Shown here: piece after piece, positions 13,101 through 26,043 of the stretch
Position numbering within the stretch: position 1 is the stretch's first letter
How the letters are laid out: the number at the start of each line of letters is the position of its first letter
NCBI RefSeq assembly: GCF_030052815.1
Contig: NC_079499.1
Location: forward strand, 85,537,183-85,601,182
Source of the DNA: Hevea brasiliensis
Taxonomy: Eukaryota > Streptophyta > Magnoliopsida > Malpighiales > Euphorbiaceae
Length of the DNA stretch: 64,000 nucleotides
Direction of reading: 5' to 3'
Position numbers and translations under genes: made by a program
Notes under the pieces: generated by a model
Told to the model about the DNA's origin: nothing
The model's input: the letters and a program-made list of their open reading frames with translations, nothing else
Databases searched by the model: none

Positions 13101-13365
13101 TCCCCTTTTCTCCAAATTTCTTTCTATTTCTTGCTCCTATATACTTTTCAAGGTGGAAGGATAAGGTTTAAGTTGATAATTTAGAGAATTTAATAGGAAT
13201 TTGAGGGTTTTAAAAGGTTAGAACTAAGCTTTAATAGAAGTGGAAAATGGAAAGAGAGAGAAGTGAGAGAGGGAGATATGGGGGGCGGCTCAAATGAAGA
13301 AGAAGAATCAATTTTTTTTTCTTTTTATTTTTTCTTTTAATTATTAAGATTTATCTCTAAATTTT
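10171..13365 (-). repeat. 5' LTR of element A, first segment
   Basis: Begins TGTCACACC and runs to the insertion point of composite B, including the ATTTT target copy at 13361-13365. It continues at 40832. It matches 1-2496 from about 11455 onward. Total LTR length is about 3.8 kb without the insertion. Confidence 0.9.
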
Positions 13366-15473
13366 TGAAGGAACAGAAGCGTGAAAAACACAAGTTTATG
13401 CCATTGAATTCAAAATTTTCACCTAGGGTCACATGCATCATGCAAGATTTATTTTTATCTATTTGATTTCAATGATAAACAATATATTAAAACTCTTTTA
13501 ATATGTTTTTGGATCTATATTTGCCATTTAAGATTTTAAAATTAATTAGATTAATTTTAGAACCCTAGATTAAATCAAGAACAAACACACTAATCTCTTG
13601 ATGTACTGCAGTGTATTTGCGCCTTTGAGATGCGTCTTCAGGACACCAGATGTTGTCCCTCTAGCTTGTCCACACCAAGAACACCTATGGCAGCCCTTGA
13701 ACAGCTACTAAAGCTTTTTCTATTAATTAGAAAATCAAGTTCTGCCTTTTAAGAGATTAAAGATGTAAACAGGACACTAGAAACAATTTCTAGTATTTTT
13801 AATTCAAGAGATTGATGGCTAATCTCTTTGAATTGATGAGAGATTAAGAAGAAGAGATGGAGAGCCTCAAAATGGCATGACAAAGGAGGAGTGGCTGCTA
13901 GTTGTGTTATTTTTAATTCATAACAACACTTATATAGCTAGGTCAATACATTAAACCCTTGCCATATGTCACCCTCTGATTGGTTCTAGGTTTAATTGAC
14001 CCAATCACATTGTGCCAATTATCAAACCTATATTTAATCTTAATTTTAATCATCTTACATGATTAAAAGACATTTGGCAAGCTTATGTGTAATGCCATGT
14101 GTCACCATCTCATGGTGCCATGTGTCACCCTGTGAAATGACCAAAATGCCCCTATGTCTTAATTTTGAGTTCTTAACGCAAAATAATTATTTCTCTTCTT
14201 CTAATAAATTTATATCAAATATAAATTAATTAATTAATCTCTATTAATTAATTTCTCATTAATTAAATTTATATTTAAACACTTTAAATATAAATTTAAC
14301 TTATACTATACATCCAATAATCTAGATTTGTTTCAAGTCATGCTAGGGACTTTGCAATCTAATTGCAAACCAAACTTATTTAATTAATTAATTAAACTCT
14401 TTAATTAATTAATTAAATCATATTTAATTAGGTGATAACTTGTGTATGTGTATGACTTACTAGGCTCATCACTAATTGGCAATGAGATATGATATCAACT
14501 CTTAATATCATCAGAACTCTTTCTTACCATAAATGATTTCTCTAAATCATTTTATGCACCTCATAGACCATGGTTAACACCTAGCATAGCATGCCATGGC
14601 CACCCAATTAGTAATAAGGTTTACCTTAAATGAACCTATAATCATACTTTACCATGCACTGGAATCTCTCTGTTACAAAATCCCAACTCAAGTTGGAGTC
14701 ATGGTTTATGTCAAACTCCATTTGCTATGAATATTATGTTCTCTTTTAATTCCAGTTCTTGATTAAAAAGATTTTTCTCATCAAAAACTCTTTTCTGAAT
14801 AAATCTATCTGTCCTGGCCAGGAACTTGAAACATCAAGAACAATTAAATGAACATAGGATTTTATCTCTAGTTACTTAGAGGAATAGATTCCATCTTGAT
14901 CAACACCTACCTCCATATATAACTAGTAGGAGCCAACGCATGCCTATATACCCATACACAGTACAAGTATGAAAGCAGTATCAAACTCAAACTACCTATA
15001 TACAAGATAACTGTGCTATCTCAGGTCTAAAGATTATATGCACTGATATGATTTATGATAAAACATTGACAAGAGTAAACTCCATATGCTTGTCATAAGT
15101 GTCACTAGTTCGGTCTACTTATCATTTATAAGTGCCTATCATGTTTGCTATATGGCATGAGACTCACCATTCCATCTTATTTATATCTCATATAAATAAC
15201 TTGGTAACAAACATGAATACAATCTTTCTGGATAAGTCATGTCCTTATTATGAAGTATCCTTGATTGTGAACCTATTTATGATACTTTGTATTAAAAATA
15301 CCGTCACTCATATTCTTAACAACTTAATAATAGAATTTCTAACAAAATATCAATGGACCTTTTCTATTACGCATAAATATATTACGTAAATGGAAAAATG
15401 GAAATGCTTTTTATTAATAAAAATATGTACAAGATACATGCTAAATGATATGCTCTATGGCATACTACTAACA
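13366..15473 (-). repeat. LTR 1 of composite B (3' LTR of interior 1)
   Basis: A 2108-bp LTR; minus-strand ends are TGTTAGTAG and CTTCA. A natural 21-base palindrome, AAAATTAATC-N-GATTAATTTT, lies about 180 bp from its 13366 end. A TATA-like box is at 13929-13936. The 85-codon frame at 15132-15389 recurs in other LTR copies but has no recognised domain. Confidence 0.92.
13929..13936 (-). promoter_or_regulatory. Putative TATA box of copia LTR 1
   Basis: Minus strand TATATAAG in the context CTAGCTATATAAGTGTTG. The same box stands in LTR 2 (21354-21361) and LTR 3 (39287-39294). In element C the corresponding site reads TATTTAAG (about 50989), so that LTR promoter may be weakened. Confidence 0.5.
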
Positions 15474-15487
15474 ATCTCCCACTAGCA
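15474..15487 (-). other. Polypurine tract of B interior 1
   Basis: Minus strand TGCTAGTGGGAGAT directly before TGTTAGTAG of the LTR. The pol stop codon (15488-15490) abuts it. Confidence 0.75.
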
Positions 15488-17099
15488 CTAGAGCCATTCA
15501 TTACAATATCTTAGATCCATCTTCTTAAGATGACGGTATAGCTGAGTCTGTGACATAGGCTTAGTGAATGGATCAGCTAAATTTCAACTGATGCTATTTT
15601 CTGCATGGCTACATCGCCTTGCCCAACTATTTCTCTGATAATGTGCTAGCGCTTTTCTATGTGTTTGGATTTTTTGGTGAGACCTTGGTTCCTTAGCCTG
15701 TATGACTGCGCCATTATTGTCACAGTGTAGTGGAACTGTTGACTCATTAGAAGGAACTACTATAAGTTCTGTCATGAACTTCTTTATCCAAACAGCTTCC
15801 TTTGCAGCATCTGATGCAGCAATAAACTCAGCCTCGGTGGTGGAATCTGCAGTCGTGCTCTATTTGGAACTCTTCCAACTGACTGTACCTCCATTATAAA
15901 TGAACACATATCCAGAGGTAGACTTTCTATCATCGATATCTGATTGGAAATCAGAATCAGTATAACCATCCAATTGCAAGTCTCCACATCCATAGATCAA
16001 GAATAAATCCTTAGTTCTTCTCAAGTACTTAAGGATATTCTTGACAGTTATCCAGTGTTCCAAACCTAGATTGGATTGATACCTGCTAGTCAAACTAACA
16101 GCATATGCGATATCCAGCCTAGTACACAATATTGCATACATTAAACTTCCAATAGCCGAAGCATATGGAATCCTGGCCATCTTATCTCTTTCTTCAGGTG
16201 TCTTTGGAGACATCTCTTTAGAAAGATGGATACCATGTCTCACTGGTAACAATCCTCTCTTGGAATCAAGCATGTTAAACCTCTTTAACACCTTTTCCAA
16301 GTATAGACTTTGGGATAAACCATTCGTTCTATCTCTATAGATGCGAATCCCAAGAATATAGGTTACCTCCCCTAAGTCTTTCATGGAGAATGTATTTGAC
16401 AATCATACCTTTACAGTTGTCAACATACCTGTGTCATTACCCATCAACAGTATTTCATTCACATATAAGACAAGGAAAATGATAGCACTGTCACTAACCT
16501 TCTTATATACACATGGCTCATCCTCATTTTTGATAAAACCAAAGGATTTAATGGCTTCATCAAAACGGATGTTCCAACTCCTCGAAGCTTGCTTCAACCC
16601 ATAAATGGATCGCTTTAACTTGCATACCTTGGAACCATCTTGGGATTCAAAACCCCTAGGTTGTTTCATGCAAAATGTTTTGTTCAATGTATCCATTGAG
16701 AAAAGCTGTTTTGACATTCATCTGTCAAATCTCATAATCATAGTATGCAGCTATTGCTAATAGAATCCTAATTGATTTAAGCATGGCAACAGGCGAGAAA
16801 GTCTCCTCATAGTCGATTCCTTGCCTTTGGCGAAACCCTTTCACTACTAGCCTTGCCTTATAGGTCTCTACCTTTCCATTAGAACCAATTTTCTTCTTGA
16901 AAACACATTTGTTCCCTATAGGTACAATACCTTCAGGTGGGTCAACAAGATCCCAAACTTGATTCTTATACATGGAATCAATTTCAGATTTCATAGCATC
17001 AATCCATTTTAAAGAATCTTTATCTGATATATCTTCTTCATAGGTAAGTGGATCATCTCCATGATCTACTTCTTCATGAATAGACAACTCTTATTCTTC
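15488..17099 (-). pseudogene. copia reverse transcriptase-RNase H, interior 1 (broken)
   Basis: Homologous to the open 463-codon RT-RNase H frame of element C (47753-49144). Readable pieces are 16725-17087 (fingers, WDLVDPPEGIVPIGNKCVF), 16403-16717 (palm), 15860-16402 (connection and start of RNase H, GYTDSDFQSD, DDRKSTSGYVF) and 15584-15775 (RNase H tail). The catalytic box is YVNEI instead of YVDDI, so both metal-binding aspartates are lost. Frameshifts separate the pieces. The protein cannot be active. Confidence 0.88.
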
Positions 17100-17249
17100 T
17101 TCATGAAGGAAACCATATCTCATTGGTGGGTGAGATACCCTAGTTGTTCTACGAGGAACAGCTGTAGATGTTTCATCAATAGGTATAGGTTGACTAGATG
17201 GATCTATATCCATCTGATCTATTGATTGGTCAGAATTCTCTAATTCCAA

Positions 17250-18135
17250 CTATATTTGCCTTCCTTTGCCTCCTTCTTGGACAAACTGTTGTTCAAGAAA
17301 TGTGGCATCCCTACTTATCACAACCTTTTGTGATGTACGCAAATAAAAATAATATCTAAAACTATCTTTTGGATATCCAACAAATCGACCTTTTTCTGAT
17401 CTGATTTTCAATTTATCAGTGTTCAACTTTTTGATATAAGCTAGACAACCCCAAATCTTAACATGCTTAAGAATTGGTTTTCTTCCATGCCATATCTCAT
17501 AAGGTATGGAAGAAACTGATTTTGATGGAATCCTATTCAGAATATACAAAGCTGATTCTAATGCAAATCCGCAAAAGGAGATTGGCATATCAGTATAGAT
17601 CATCATACTACGTACCATATCCAATAGGGTACGATTTCTCCTTTCAAATACACCATTCAACTGTGGTGTTCCTGGAGGAGTCAGTTGGAAACAATGCCAT
17701 ACTCTCTCAAGTATTCATCAAATTCAGTACTCAAATATTCTCCTCCACGATCTGATCAAAGAGCTTTAATACTCTTTCCTATTTGATTTTCTACTTCAGA
17801 TGTAAATTCTTTGAACTTTTCAAAGGATTCATGTTTGTATTTCATCAAATACAAACACCCAAACCTTGATTTATCATCAGTAAAGGTAATAAAGTAATGA
17901 AAATCGCCTTTAACCATTTTCTTAAATTGATCACATACATCACTATGTATTAGCTCCAAAATATTTTCAGCCCTTAGCCCTTGTCCAACAAACGGTGATC
18001 TAGTCATTTTGCCCTGAAGGCAAGATTCACAAGTTGGATTACGCTTAGAGCCCAATGAGGATAAAATCCCCATTTTCTCCAATTTTACAATCCTATCTTC
18101 TGCAACATGACCTAATCTTAAGTGCCAAATATATT
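17250..18135 (-). pseudogene. copia integrase, interior 1 (broken)
   Basis: The pre-integrase zinc region ends with CESCLQGKMTRSPFVGQG (ORF 17756-18082), then the core begins with IHSDVCDQF (first Asp). After a stop and frameshift the frame resumes at 17660 with NGVFERRNRT (catalytic Glu) and runs to the GKGRQI tail at 17250. Strand transfer would need an unbroken D,D,E core, which this copy lacks. Confidence 0.88.
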
Positions 18136-18179
18136 TTAAATTTTGAGTTGATTTTCATCATGGCATTGCATTCTTTTAG

Positions 18180-19022
18180 ATTGTTATACTCTGGACAGTG
18201 GAAACATTTTTCTGCTGGTAGTGGAAACACTTTCCTGCTGATAGTGGAAACACTTTCCTTTACCTTTGCCAACTTTGATCTTTGTTTTTCTGTTTGGCTA
18301 TCTTTTTGGAAGGACCAGGAATCTGAGGTTTCTTTTTCTTATTGCCCTTCTTCTTATTGGACTTTCCATTATAAGAAGATGCAATCAAAGCTACCTCTTT
18401 TCCTTTATTGCCCGACATATTCTTTTAGGCAATAACCAGCATGTTGTAAACCAGCTAAGGTGCATTCCTGTTTAGTCATATGGAAATTTGTCACAAAATT
18501 CCCAAAAGACTCAGGAAGGGACTAAAGGATCAAATTCGTCAGTAGTTGGAAATCCATATTAAAGTCAAGATGTTCCAACTGCTCAATCAGCCGAATCATC
18601 CTGTGGACATGATCCCCAACATTCTGTCCCTCAGACATCCTCATACGGAACAGCTGCCTAGATAACTCATACCTAGCATTCCTGCTGTGCTCACCATACA
18701 ACTCTTTTAGGTGAAGGAGGATCTCACTCGCACTCTGCATGTTATCATGTTGCTTCTGTAACTCATTACTCATGGAAGCAAGCATGCAACACTTAGCTCT
18801 CATATCATGCTCCTTCCATTTATCCAAAGTTTCATATTCCTCTTGAGTGGCCTCTGGAGGTAAGGGACCAGGAACATTTGAATCTAGAACATATCCCATA
18901 TGTTCAAGGTTCAGGACAAGTTTTAAATTTCTTAGCCAATCAGAGAGATTAGGTCCTATCAACCTATTGCGATCAAGTATGCTTGCAAGGACATTGGATA
19001 GTGGTGGTTGTTCTGTACTCAT
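18180..19022 (-). pseudogene. copia gag, interior 1, C-terminal part disrupted
   Basis: ATG at 19022 (MSTEQPPLSNVLASILDRNRL) opens a 166-codon frame of the plant copia gag type (UBN2-like capsid domain: NLSDWLRNLKLVLNLEHMGYVLD, MSNELQKQHDNMQSASEILLHLKELYG). It stops at 18522. The basic tail (KSNKKKGNKKK) and a half zinc knuckle, CFHCPEY, follow in broken frames to about 18180. A short tandem repeat of GGAAACACTTTCC units sits over the knuckle (18196-18262). No protease DSG motif lies between knuckle and integrase. Confidence 0.85.
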
Positions 19023-20792
19023 TATTATCAGAAAATTAATTGCAGAAAATAACCAGATTAATTAGTAAATGTATCAAGTAATTAACCAAAATGATTATGG
19101 TCTTTTAATCAAATTGGCCCTCCCACTAACTTAGCGAATCCTACACTTCCAAAGTAGAAAACGGAAATCCTAGTTGGATGGATTTTTAGTGGGTGATTGA
19201 ATTCTTATAGTTCTATTGATCATCCTCAGGTACATCCGTTATTAGAATTACAATAAACTATAAGTGAGCAACTCCTTGCCCATCACATCTCATGTGAGGT
19301 TCAATCCTTTACCTAGCCCCTAATGCTTAAAATCTTAGGTACATCCATTATTAACTTATCTTGCATTAGTTAAGTTGATCCCATTGAGCCACTAATTATG
19401 CAAATAATTTTAATGTCCTCAGGTACATCCAATATTAGCCACCAAACCATTTACATATTTACAACATCTCATGCTTAACAATTATTCTTAAAAAAATCTC
19501 TTAAATTAATTGCATCTTATGCAATTATTTAAAATTTCCTAAAATAATTGCCACAATGGTGGGCCTATATTATAATTACTTTAATTATAGCATTTCCAAC
19601 TTAATCATTTGTTTGGAAGATTTTATGGTCATCCTAATTACTATTTAGGTCTCACTTTGCACATTATCCATTTAGCATGCATATATCATATAATTGCATA
19701 CATTCCCATACATCTTATGCATTCATGGATAAGCAGTAAATATGGTATGATTATGGACTTTCTAAGGGATTCAATTCTGAACCACCAAGAATTGAATCAG
19801 GGCATTCCTAGGTATATTTCATTCATTCATTTTACAAGAGTTGCTGAAGGAGTACATAATCAACACTTGATCTTGAATTCCTCCCACTGGTCCCACCAAT
19901 GCTCTTGAACTTCTTGCAATCCAATTACATAGTAATCCTTGGCATACCAAGGTGAGTTTACAAGAACTTAAACAAATGAAATTACAACCCAAAAATTAAT
20001 ACAAACTTAATAATACATGCCCAAAATAAATTAAAATTAATTAATTAATTTACAATCCCAAAGAAACATAAAAGAAATAAATCCAATCACATTGGTCTTT
20101 TATAGTCCATGATCATCCATCATGCATATCACTATTTAACAATTAAATAAAACATACATACTTAAATTAAATTAAATATCTCATATTCAGCATAAAAATC
20201 CAGATTTGAATATGATTCAAATCTGATTCAAATAAATTTAAAAATTCAGATTTGAATCTCATTCAAATAAATTGAAAAATTCATATTTGAATCACATTCA
20301 AACAACTTTAAAAATTCAGATTTGAATCACATTCAAGCAATTTTTAAAAATCAGATTTGAATCATATTTAAGCAATTTTTAAAAATTCAGATCTGAATAT
20401 TATTGAAACAACTTTAAAAAATCAAATTTAAATATGATTCAAATAACTTTAAAAATTCAGATTTGAATCACATTCAAACAACTTTTAAAATTCACATTTG
20501 AATCACATTCAAACAATTTTTAAAATTCTAATTTGAATCAAAATTTAATTGTGTGATTAAAATTCTAATTAAACAGTTTAATTAGACATAGGATGAGCTT
20601 TTAGATCATAAAATAATTGCAAATTAAAAAGCCAAACCTTTGCACCACCCATGAAGCCAAACCATGCACACCATTGATGGCGATCTCTTGCATGTCGCCA
20701 CACATCCATTGCAACCAGCAATGGATAAATCATCTTATGATAAAAAAACACAATTAAATCATGTAATCAACAATCTAAATAGCAAATATAGT
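19023..20792 (-). other. Long leader of copia interior 1
   Basis: About 1.77 kb of untranslated leader between primer binding site and gag ATG, AT-rich. It contains five copies of a spaced motif around CAGGTACATCC (about 19226-19433) and the hairpin-repeat array listed separately. A reading frame of 99 codons runs on the opposite strand at 19609-19908. Confidence 0.7.
20205..20545. repeat. Tandem hairpin repeats in copia leader, interior 1
   Basis: About nine to ten units of roughly 35 bp, consensus near AAAATTCAGATTTGAATCAC followed by ATTCAAACAACTTT. Each unit contains the dyad TTTGAAT-CAC-ATTCAAA and so can fold on its own. Homologous arrays are at 38125-38460 and 44395-44735. Confidence 0.85.
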
Positions 20793-20805
20793 GGCTTTGA
20801 TACCA
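20793..20805 (-). other. Primer binding site of B interior 1
   Basis: Minus strand TGGTATCAAAGCC, one base from the initiator tRNA-Met complement TGGTATCAGAGCC. It stands two bases from the LTR border at 20808. Confidence 0.8.
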
Positions 20806-20807
20806 AG

Positions 20808-22346
20808 TGATGGAACGGAAGCGTGAAAAACACAAGTTTATGCCATTGAATTCAAAATTTTTACCTAGGGTCACATGTATCATGCAAGATTTATTTTTAT
20901 CTATTTGATTTCAATGATAAACAACATATTAAAACTCTTTTAATATGTTTTTGGATCTGTATTTTCCATTTAAGATTAATTTTAGAATACTAGATTAAAT
21001 CAAGAACAAACACACAAACCTCTTGATGCAATGCAGTGTATTTGCGCCTTTGAGATACGTCTTCAAGACACCAGATGTTGTCCCTCTAGCTTGTCTACAC
21101 TAAGAACACCTATGGCAGCCCTGGAACAGCTTCTAAAGCTTTTTCTATTATTTAGAATATCAAGTTCTACCTTTTAAGAGTTTAAATATGTAAATAGGAC
21201 ACTAGAAATGATTTCTAGCATTTTAATTCAAGAGATTGATGGCTAATCTCTTTGAATTGATGAGAGATGAAGAAGAAGAGATGGAGAGCCTCAAAATGGT
21301 GTGACAAAGGAGAAGTGGCTGCTGGGTTGTCTTATTTTTAATTCATAACAACACTTATATAGCTAGGTCAACACATTAAACCCTTGCCACATGTCACCCT
21401 CTGATTGGTTCTAGATTTAATTAACCCAATCACATTGTGCCAAGTGTCAAACCTATATTTAATCTTAATTTTAATCATCTTACATGATTAAAAGACATTT
21501 AGCAAGCTTATGTGTAATGCCATGTGTCACCATCTCATGGTGCCACATGTCACCCTGTGAAATGACCAAAATGCCCCTGTGTCTTAATTTTGAGTTCTTA
21601 ACCCAAAATAATTATTTCTCTTCTTCTAATCAATTTATATCAAATATAAATTAATTAATTAATCTCTATTAATTAATTTCTCATTAATTAAATTCATATT
21701 TAAATACTTTAAATATAAATTTAACTTATACTATACACCCAATAGTCTAGATTTGTTTCAAGTCATGCTAGGGACTTTGCAATCTAATTACAAACCAAAC
21801 CTATTTAATTAATCAATTAAACTCTTTAATTAATTAATTAAATCATATTTAATTAGGTGATAACTTGTGTATGTGTGTGACTTATTAGGCTCATCACTAA
21901 TTGGCAATGAGATATGATATCAACTCTTAATATCATCAAAACTCTTTCTTACCATAAATAATTTCTCTAAATCATTTTATGCACCTCATAGACCATAGTT
22001 AACACCTAGCATAGTATGCCATGGCCACCCAATTAGTAATAAGGTTTACCTTAAATGAACCTATAATCATATGTTACCATGCACTAGAATCTCTCTGTTA
22101 CAAAATCTCAACTCAAGCTAGAGTCATGGTTTATGTCAAACTCTATTTGCTATGAATATTATGTTCTCTTTCAATTCTTTCTTGATTAAAAAGATTTTCT
22201 CATCAGAAACTCTTTTCTAATTAAATCTATCTGTCCTGGCCAGGAACATGAAACATCAAGAACAATTAAATGAACATAGGATTTTATCTCTATTTACTTA
22301 GAGGAACAGATTCTATCTTGATCAACACCTACCTCGATATATAACT
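20808..22346 (-). repeat. LTR 2 of composite B, first segment
   Basis: Middle LTR of B up to the insertion site of element G. The target copy TAACT is at 22342-22346. It continues at 34559-35112; together about 2.09 kb. Confidence 0.9.
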
Positions 22347-25300
22347 TGTCCCACCTTACCCCTCTGTAAGGCATAACATGATCCCGTAGAATACCTAATG
22401 AACTACCGAACTTCACCTACCGATAACTCATTAAGTACCCTACAAGGGATTTTAAAACAATTTTCTTATTTTTGACAAGTGGTGAGTATTTTCTAATAAG
22501 TACTTAAAACATTTGATTAAAAGTAAATCTAGTTAATATTTTTGGTCCATTTTAGTTTTCCGCAAATTTTATAAAAATTTTGACAGAGTTCTGTCTGTAT
22601 TTTGAGAAACCAGTTCTTCAAATACCTGTAAAAAGCACTTCTAAAAGTTTTTCTCAACCACTACTTCGATTTCACAATCAAACTCAATCAATTTCACAAT
22701 CATTTCAATAAATTTCTCAAGTTCAAAATTCAATAATCCTCAGCATACTAGCAATACATTTCATTTAAATTAAATAAAATAGTTGTACTCATATTTCATT
22801 AGAGACAACACAATTTATGTACATTCTTACAAAATTTACATCAAAAGAAATACAACTAAACTTTATGACAAACTTCATACAAATTTTTGTACAAGCTGCT
22901 CAAGACCCATTTGCACGTCCATACATTTATAAGCAATACATACATGAAAAGAAATATTTACAATTAGGGTATAAATTATACCCGAAGACTTTAAGCTGAT
23001 AGCTCCTCACACCTCAGTAGCTCAGTCTGCTGCTCCTCTAGTCTCTGTATCTGCGACAGCAATAGAAGCCATCGCTGAGTATTAGGACTTAGTGGTGCAC
23101 AACATACTAAAATAATCTTTATGCAGAATATAATCACATTTATTCAAAAATTTGACTGAACATAAGCATTAAACAAAAAACATGACTTATGAAATTTTAA
23201 TGCAAACCAAGTTCATTTCGAAGTATCAAAATACATTTCATAAAACCCACAGTTAGATCATGCCAATCAAAACAAATAGAATCTCAATAGCCAGAGGCTA
23301 AAGAGAAATCACATCACAAGGCTAGCTAGCTCAAATATATGGATATCCATTCACATCCTCTTCTACTGGCACACCTCAACACTTCTCCAGAGAAGGAATC
23401 AAAATTCGAAACTAATTACCCCCACTAGTCGTGCTAGTGAGGTGTTCAAATATATGGTCATGACACTATAGTTTCAAAACATATCTTAATAATTTGCTAA
23501 ACATTGTCATTTCAACATACATAATAACTTGCAACAATTTAAATCAAAACATCATAAGAATGCCATAATCCAATATTTCACATTATTCAAAACAGTATGC
23601 AAAAGATGATTACAAAAAGTATACGTTGTGCACAAAACCTCAAGCGAGTCGCCTCTTGGCCTTGACTCGGTTCCTCGGGTTTTTTCCCGGTATTCTTTTC
23701 AACTGAAATACACAATTTTACAATGTTTCAGTACTAGAACTTAACATAAATCCCAAAATAAATTTAGCTTCACATTTACCTAGTTCTAACGTGTTAAATT
23801 CGACGTTCTCGAAATTTTTGTGCTTCGGGTTACTATTCACTACACTATTCAAGTCAAATAATTGACTTTCTAAGGCTTGATAGGTATGGGAACTCCAACT
23901 TCACCCACATAGCACATTTTGGTCACTAAACTTGTTGGTTTTGGTTGTTTACTCAAATCCTAAGTCTTTTAGGCAAATTTGGTAAATTTCAGTTTTGGAG
24001 TCCTAAGTTGCACTGTTCCATTGGTCACTTTATTGTTGGAATTTGGAAAAACTTTCTTCATAGAAAATGTTCCCCATTGTCTTAAGTTTATTCTCCTTTT
24101 TGAATCACCCCAATTGGAGTTTTGTAGCTCAAGTTATAGCCAAAATATAGTTACTATTCACGTGCACTGTTCATGCTGCAATTTTGGTTCTAGCAGATTT
24201 TTTATCTAACTTCGTTCAATAATTTGATCAAGTTAAGTCTGTAATTTGGTCTAATTTCCTTCATACGAAATGTTTTACTATGTCTTAGATTTTCATCGGT
24301 TCAAGATTCACCTAAATCGGAGTTTTCTAGAGAGAGTTATAGCCATTGAAACTTTACTGTTATAATGGCAATTCTGCAGTTTTGCAGGTTCAGTAACTCA
24401 ACTTTGCTCAATAATTTGATTAGGTTAATGGCATAATTTGGGTTGGTGTTCTTCATGAAAGTTTTAGATCTATATCTTATCTAATTACTGGTAAAATTTC
24501 AGGTCATTTTGACCTTCCTAGCTCGAGTTATGACCAAATGAATAATTACTGTTCATTTGGTCAATTTGTGCAGTGGCAGACTGCTCTTAACCAACTTTGG
24601 TCAATTGGTTAACTAGGTTTTAGTCAGTTTTTGGGCATGGTTCCTTAACGAAAATAGTGTCATTTTATGTCTATTTTCATCCCCAATTGGTGGCATATCA
24701 ATTGGACTTGTAAAATTTCTGTTTTGGTCCTTCAAAGTTGGCTTGCTCATGCTGCCAGCAGCATGACCACACTCCCTCCGAATTTAACTTTAATTCCAAT
24801 CACTCCAACACAACTCATTTGGTCATAAATGACCATTTTTCACTTCACAATAGGTCCAAGACACCATTTACTCATTTCTTACATTTTTGGTTCATAAACC
24901 CTAAGTCCCAAAACCCTAACTTTGTCCAATCTTCACAATTCATGTAATCTAGTTATACAATCACATATATAACATCTATTCACCAATATTTCTAAATACC
25001 ATTAAAACCTTAGGGTTCTATGGCTGCCACATTCTTTCTTCCCTTATTTAAGCATGATTTCCTTTATTTCAAATGCAATTTCATCACACATAAACTCAAA
25101 TTCATGAATTCCATAAGAATCCAAACTTGAAATTGCACTTACCTCAATTTGTAGATTTCCTAATTCTTCACTTCTCCAAGTTTTCTTTTCCTTCTTGCTC
25201 CCAAAGTGTTTATCTAGGTCTAGGGATAAGATTTAATGTTGGGATTTAGAGGATTTATGGAAAGGAACCAAAGAATTCCAAGCTTTTCTTGCTTAAAAAT

Positions 25301-25998
25301 GGTGGAACAAAATAAGAAGAGAGGGAGAGGAGAGAGCTACGGGAATAAGCAAAAGAAGAAGTGAAAAAAAATCTTTTTGAATTTTTGTTTTTATGCCCAT
25401 AATTGACTTGGTCAAAAAAGGTTGGAAAATTAAAATTAATTTTGACATCTTATATGATGTCATCATCATGATGTAATAAGTATCATTTTTATTCTTTTTC
25501 TTTTTCTTTAATTCTTCAATAGTTCTTTAATTTAATTCTGGATCCCGAAATTTGGTCAGGAGTCAGCTCTCGGGGTCCATTGACCAAATTGCCCCTCGCC
25601 GGTTCATCCCGGTTTGCAAATAATTCCCTATTTCTTTCGGTTCCCTGACCTAATTATTTGACTGACTTAACAGTTCTTTTTCGTGATTTTCTCTTTTCCA
25701 CTGTGTTCATAAGGGTCCTAAGGACCGCAGCGTCACTTTTTACGGTTTTGAAATTTAAGTTTAAAATGACTTCGCAGTCGTTCCCGAGAAGGTTACCCAT
25801 CGCTGTGACTCTCGGCTCGTTTAACTTCTTCTGTTCTATTTTTCTTATTTATATTTAACTAATTGAACATTACTAATTATTTGTGTTTATGGTTTCTCTA
25901 GTTGTCTTAAGTATGGTTCTAATCCCCTTAATTATCCGGACCGACACCGGTCACCGGAACAGTGAAATATACCAGGCTATACAAATAGGGGTATTACA
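22347..25998 (-). repeat. 3' LTR of element G
   Basis: 3652 bp, TGTCCCACC to GTATTACA on the plus strand. ORFs of 60-76 codons here (22817, 23979, 24738) recur in the partner LTR only because the LTRs are duplicates. Confidence 0.95.
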
Positions 25999-26011
25999 AT
26001 TCTCCCCCCTT
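25999..26011 (-). other. Polypurine tract of element G
   Basis: Minus strand AAGGGGGGAGAAT, directly before the LTR start TGTAATACCCC. Confidence 0.9.
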
Positions 26012-26043
26012 AAATAAATTTCATCTCGAAATTTTACCTGGTA

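Noticed and set aside
15132..15389. 85-codon frame (MPIMFAIWHET...) in copia LTRs, also open at 34771, 49548 and 52566
   Set aside because: It recurs because LTRs are duplicates, there is no domain or initiation context, and the LTR 3 copy of B is frameshifted near 40618. Not called as a gene.
20205..20545. CRISPR-like array (regular 35-bp repeats)
   Set aside because: There are no unique spacers; the whole unit is repeated. The context is a plant retrotransposon leader.
22817..24947. Short frames in the G LTR (22817, 23979, 24738) repeated at 31354, 32512 and 33271
   Set aside because: The repetition only reflects the two near-identical LTRs; no recognisable protein features.
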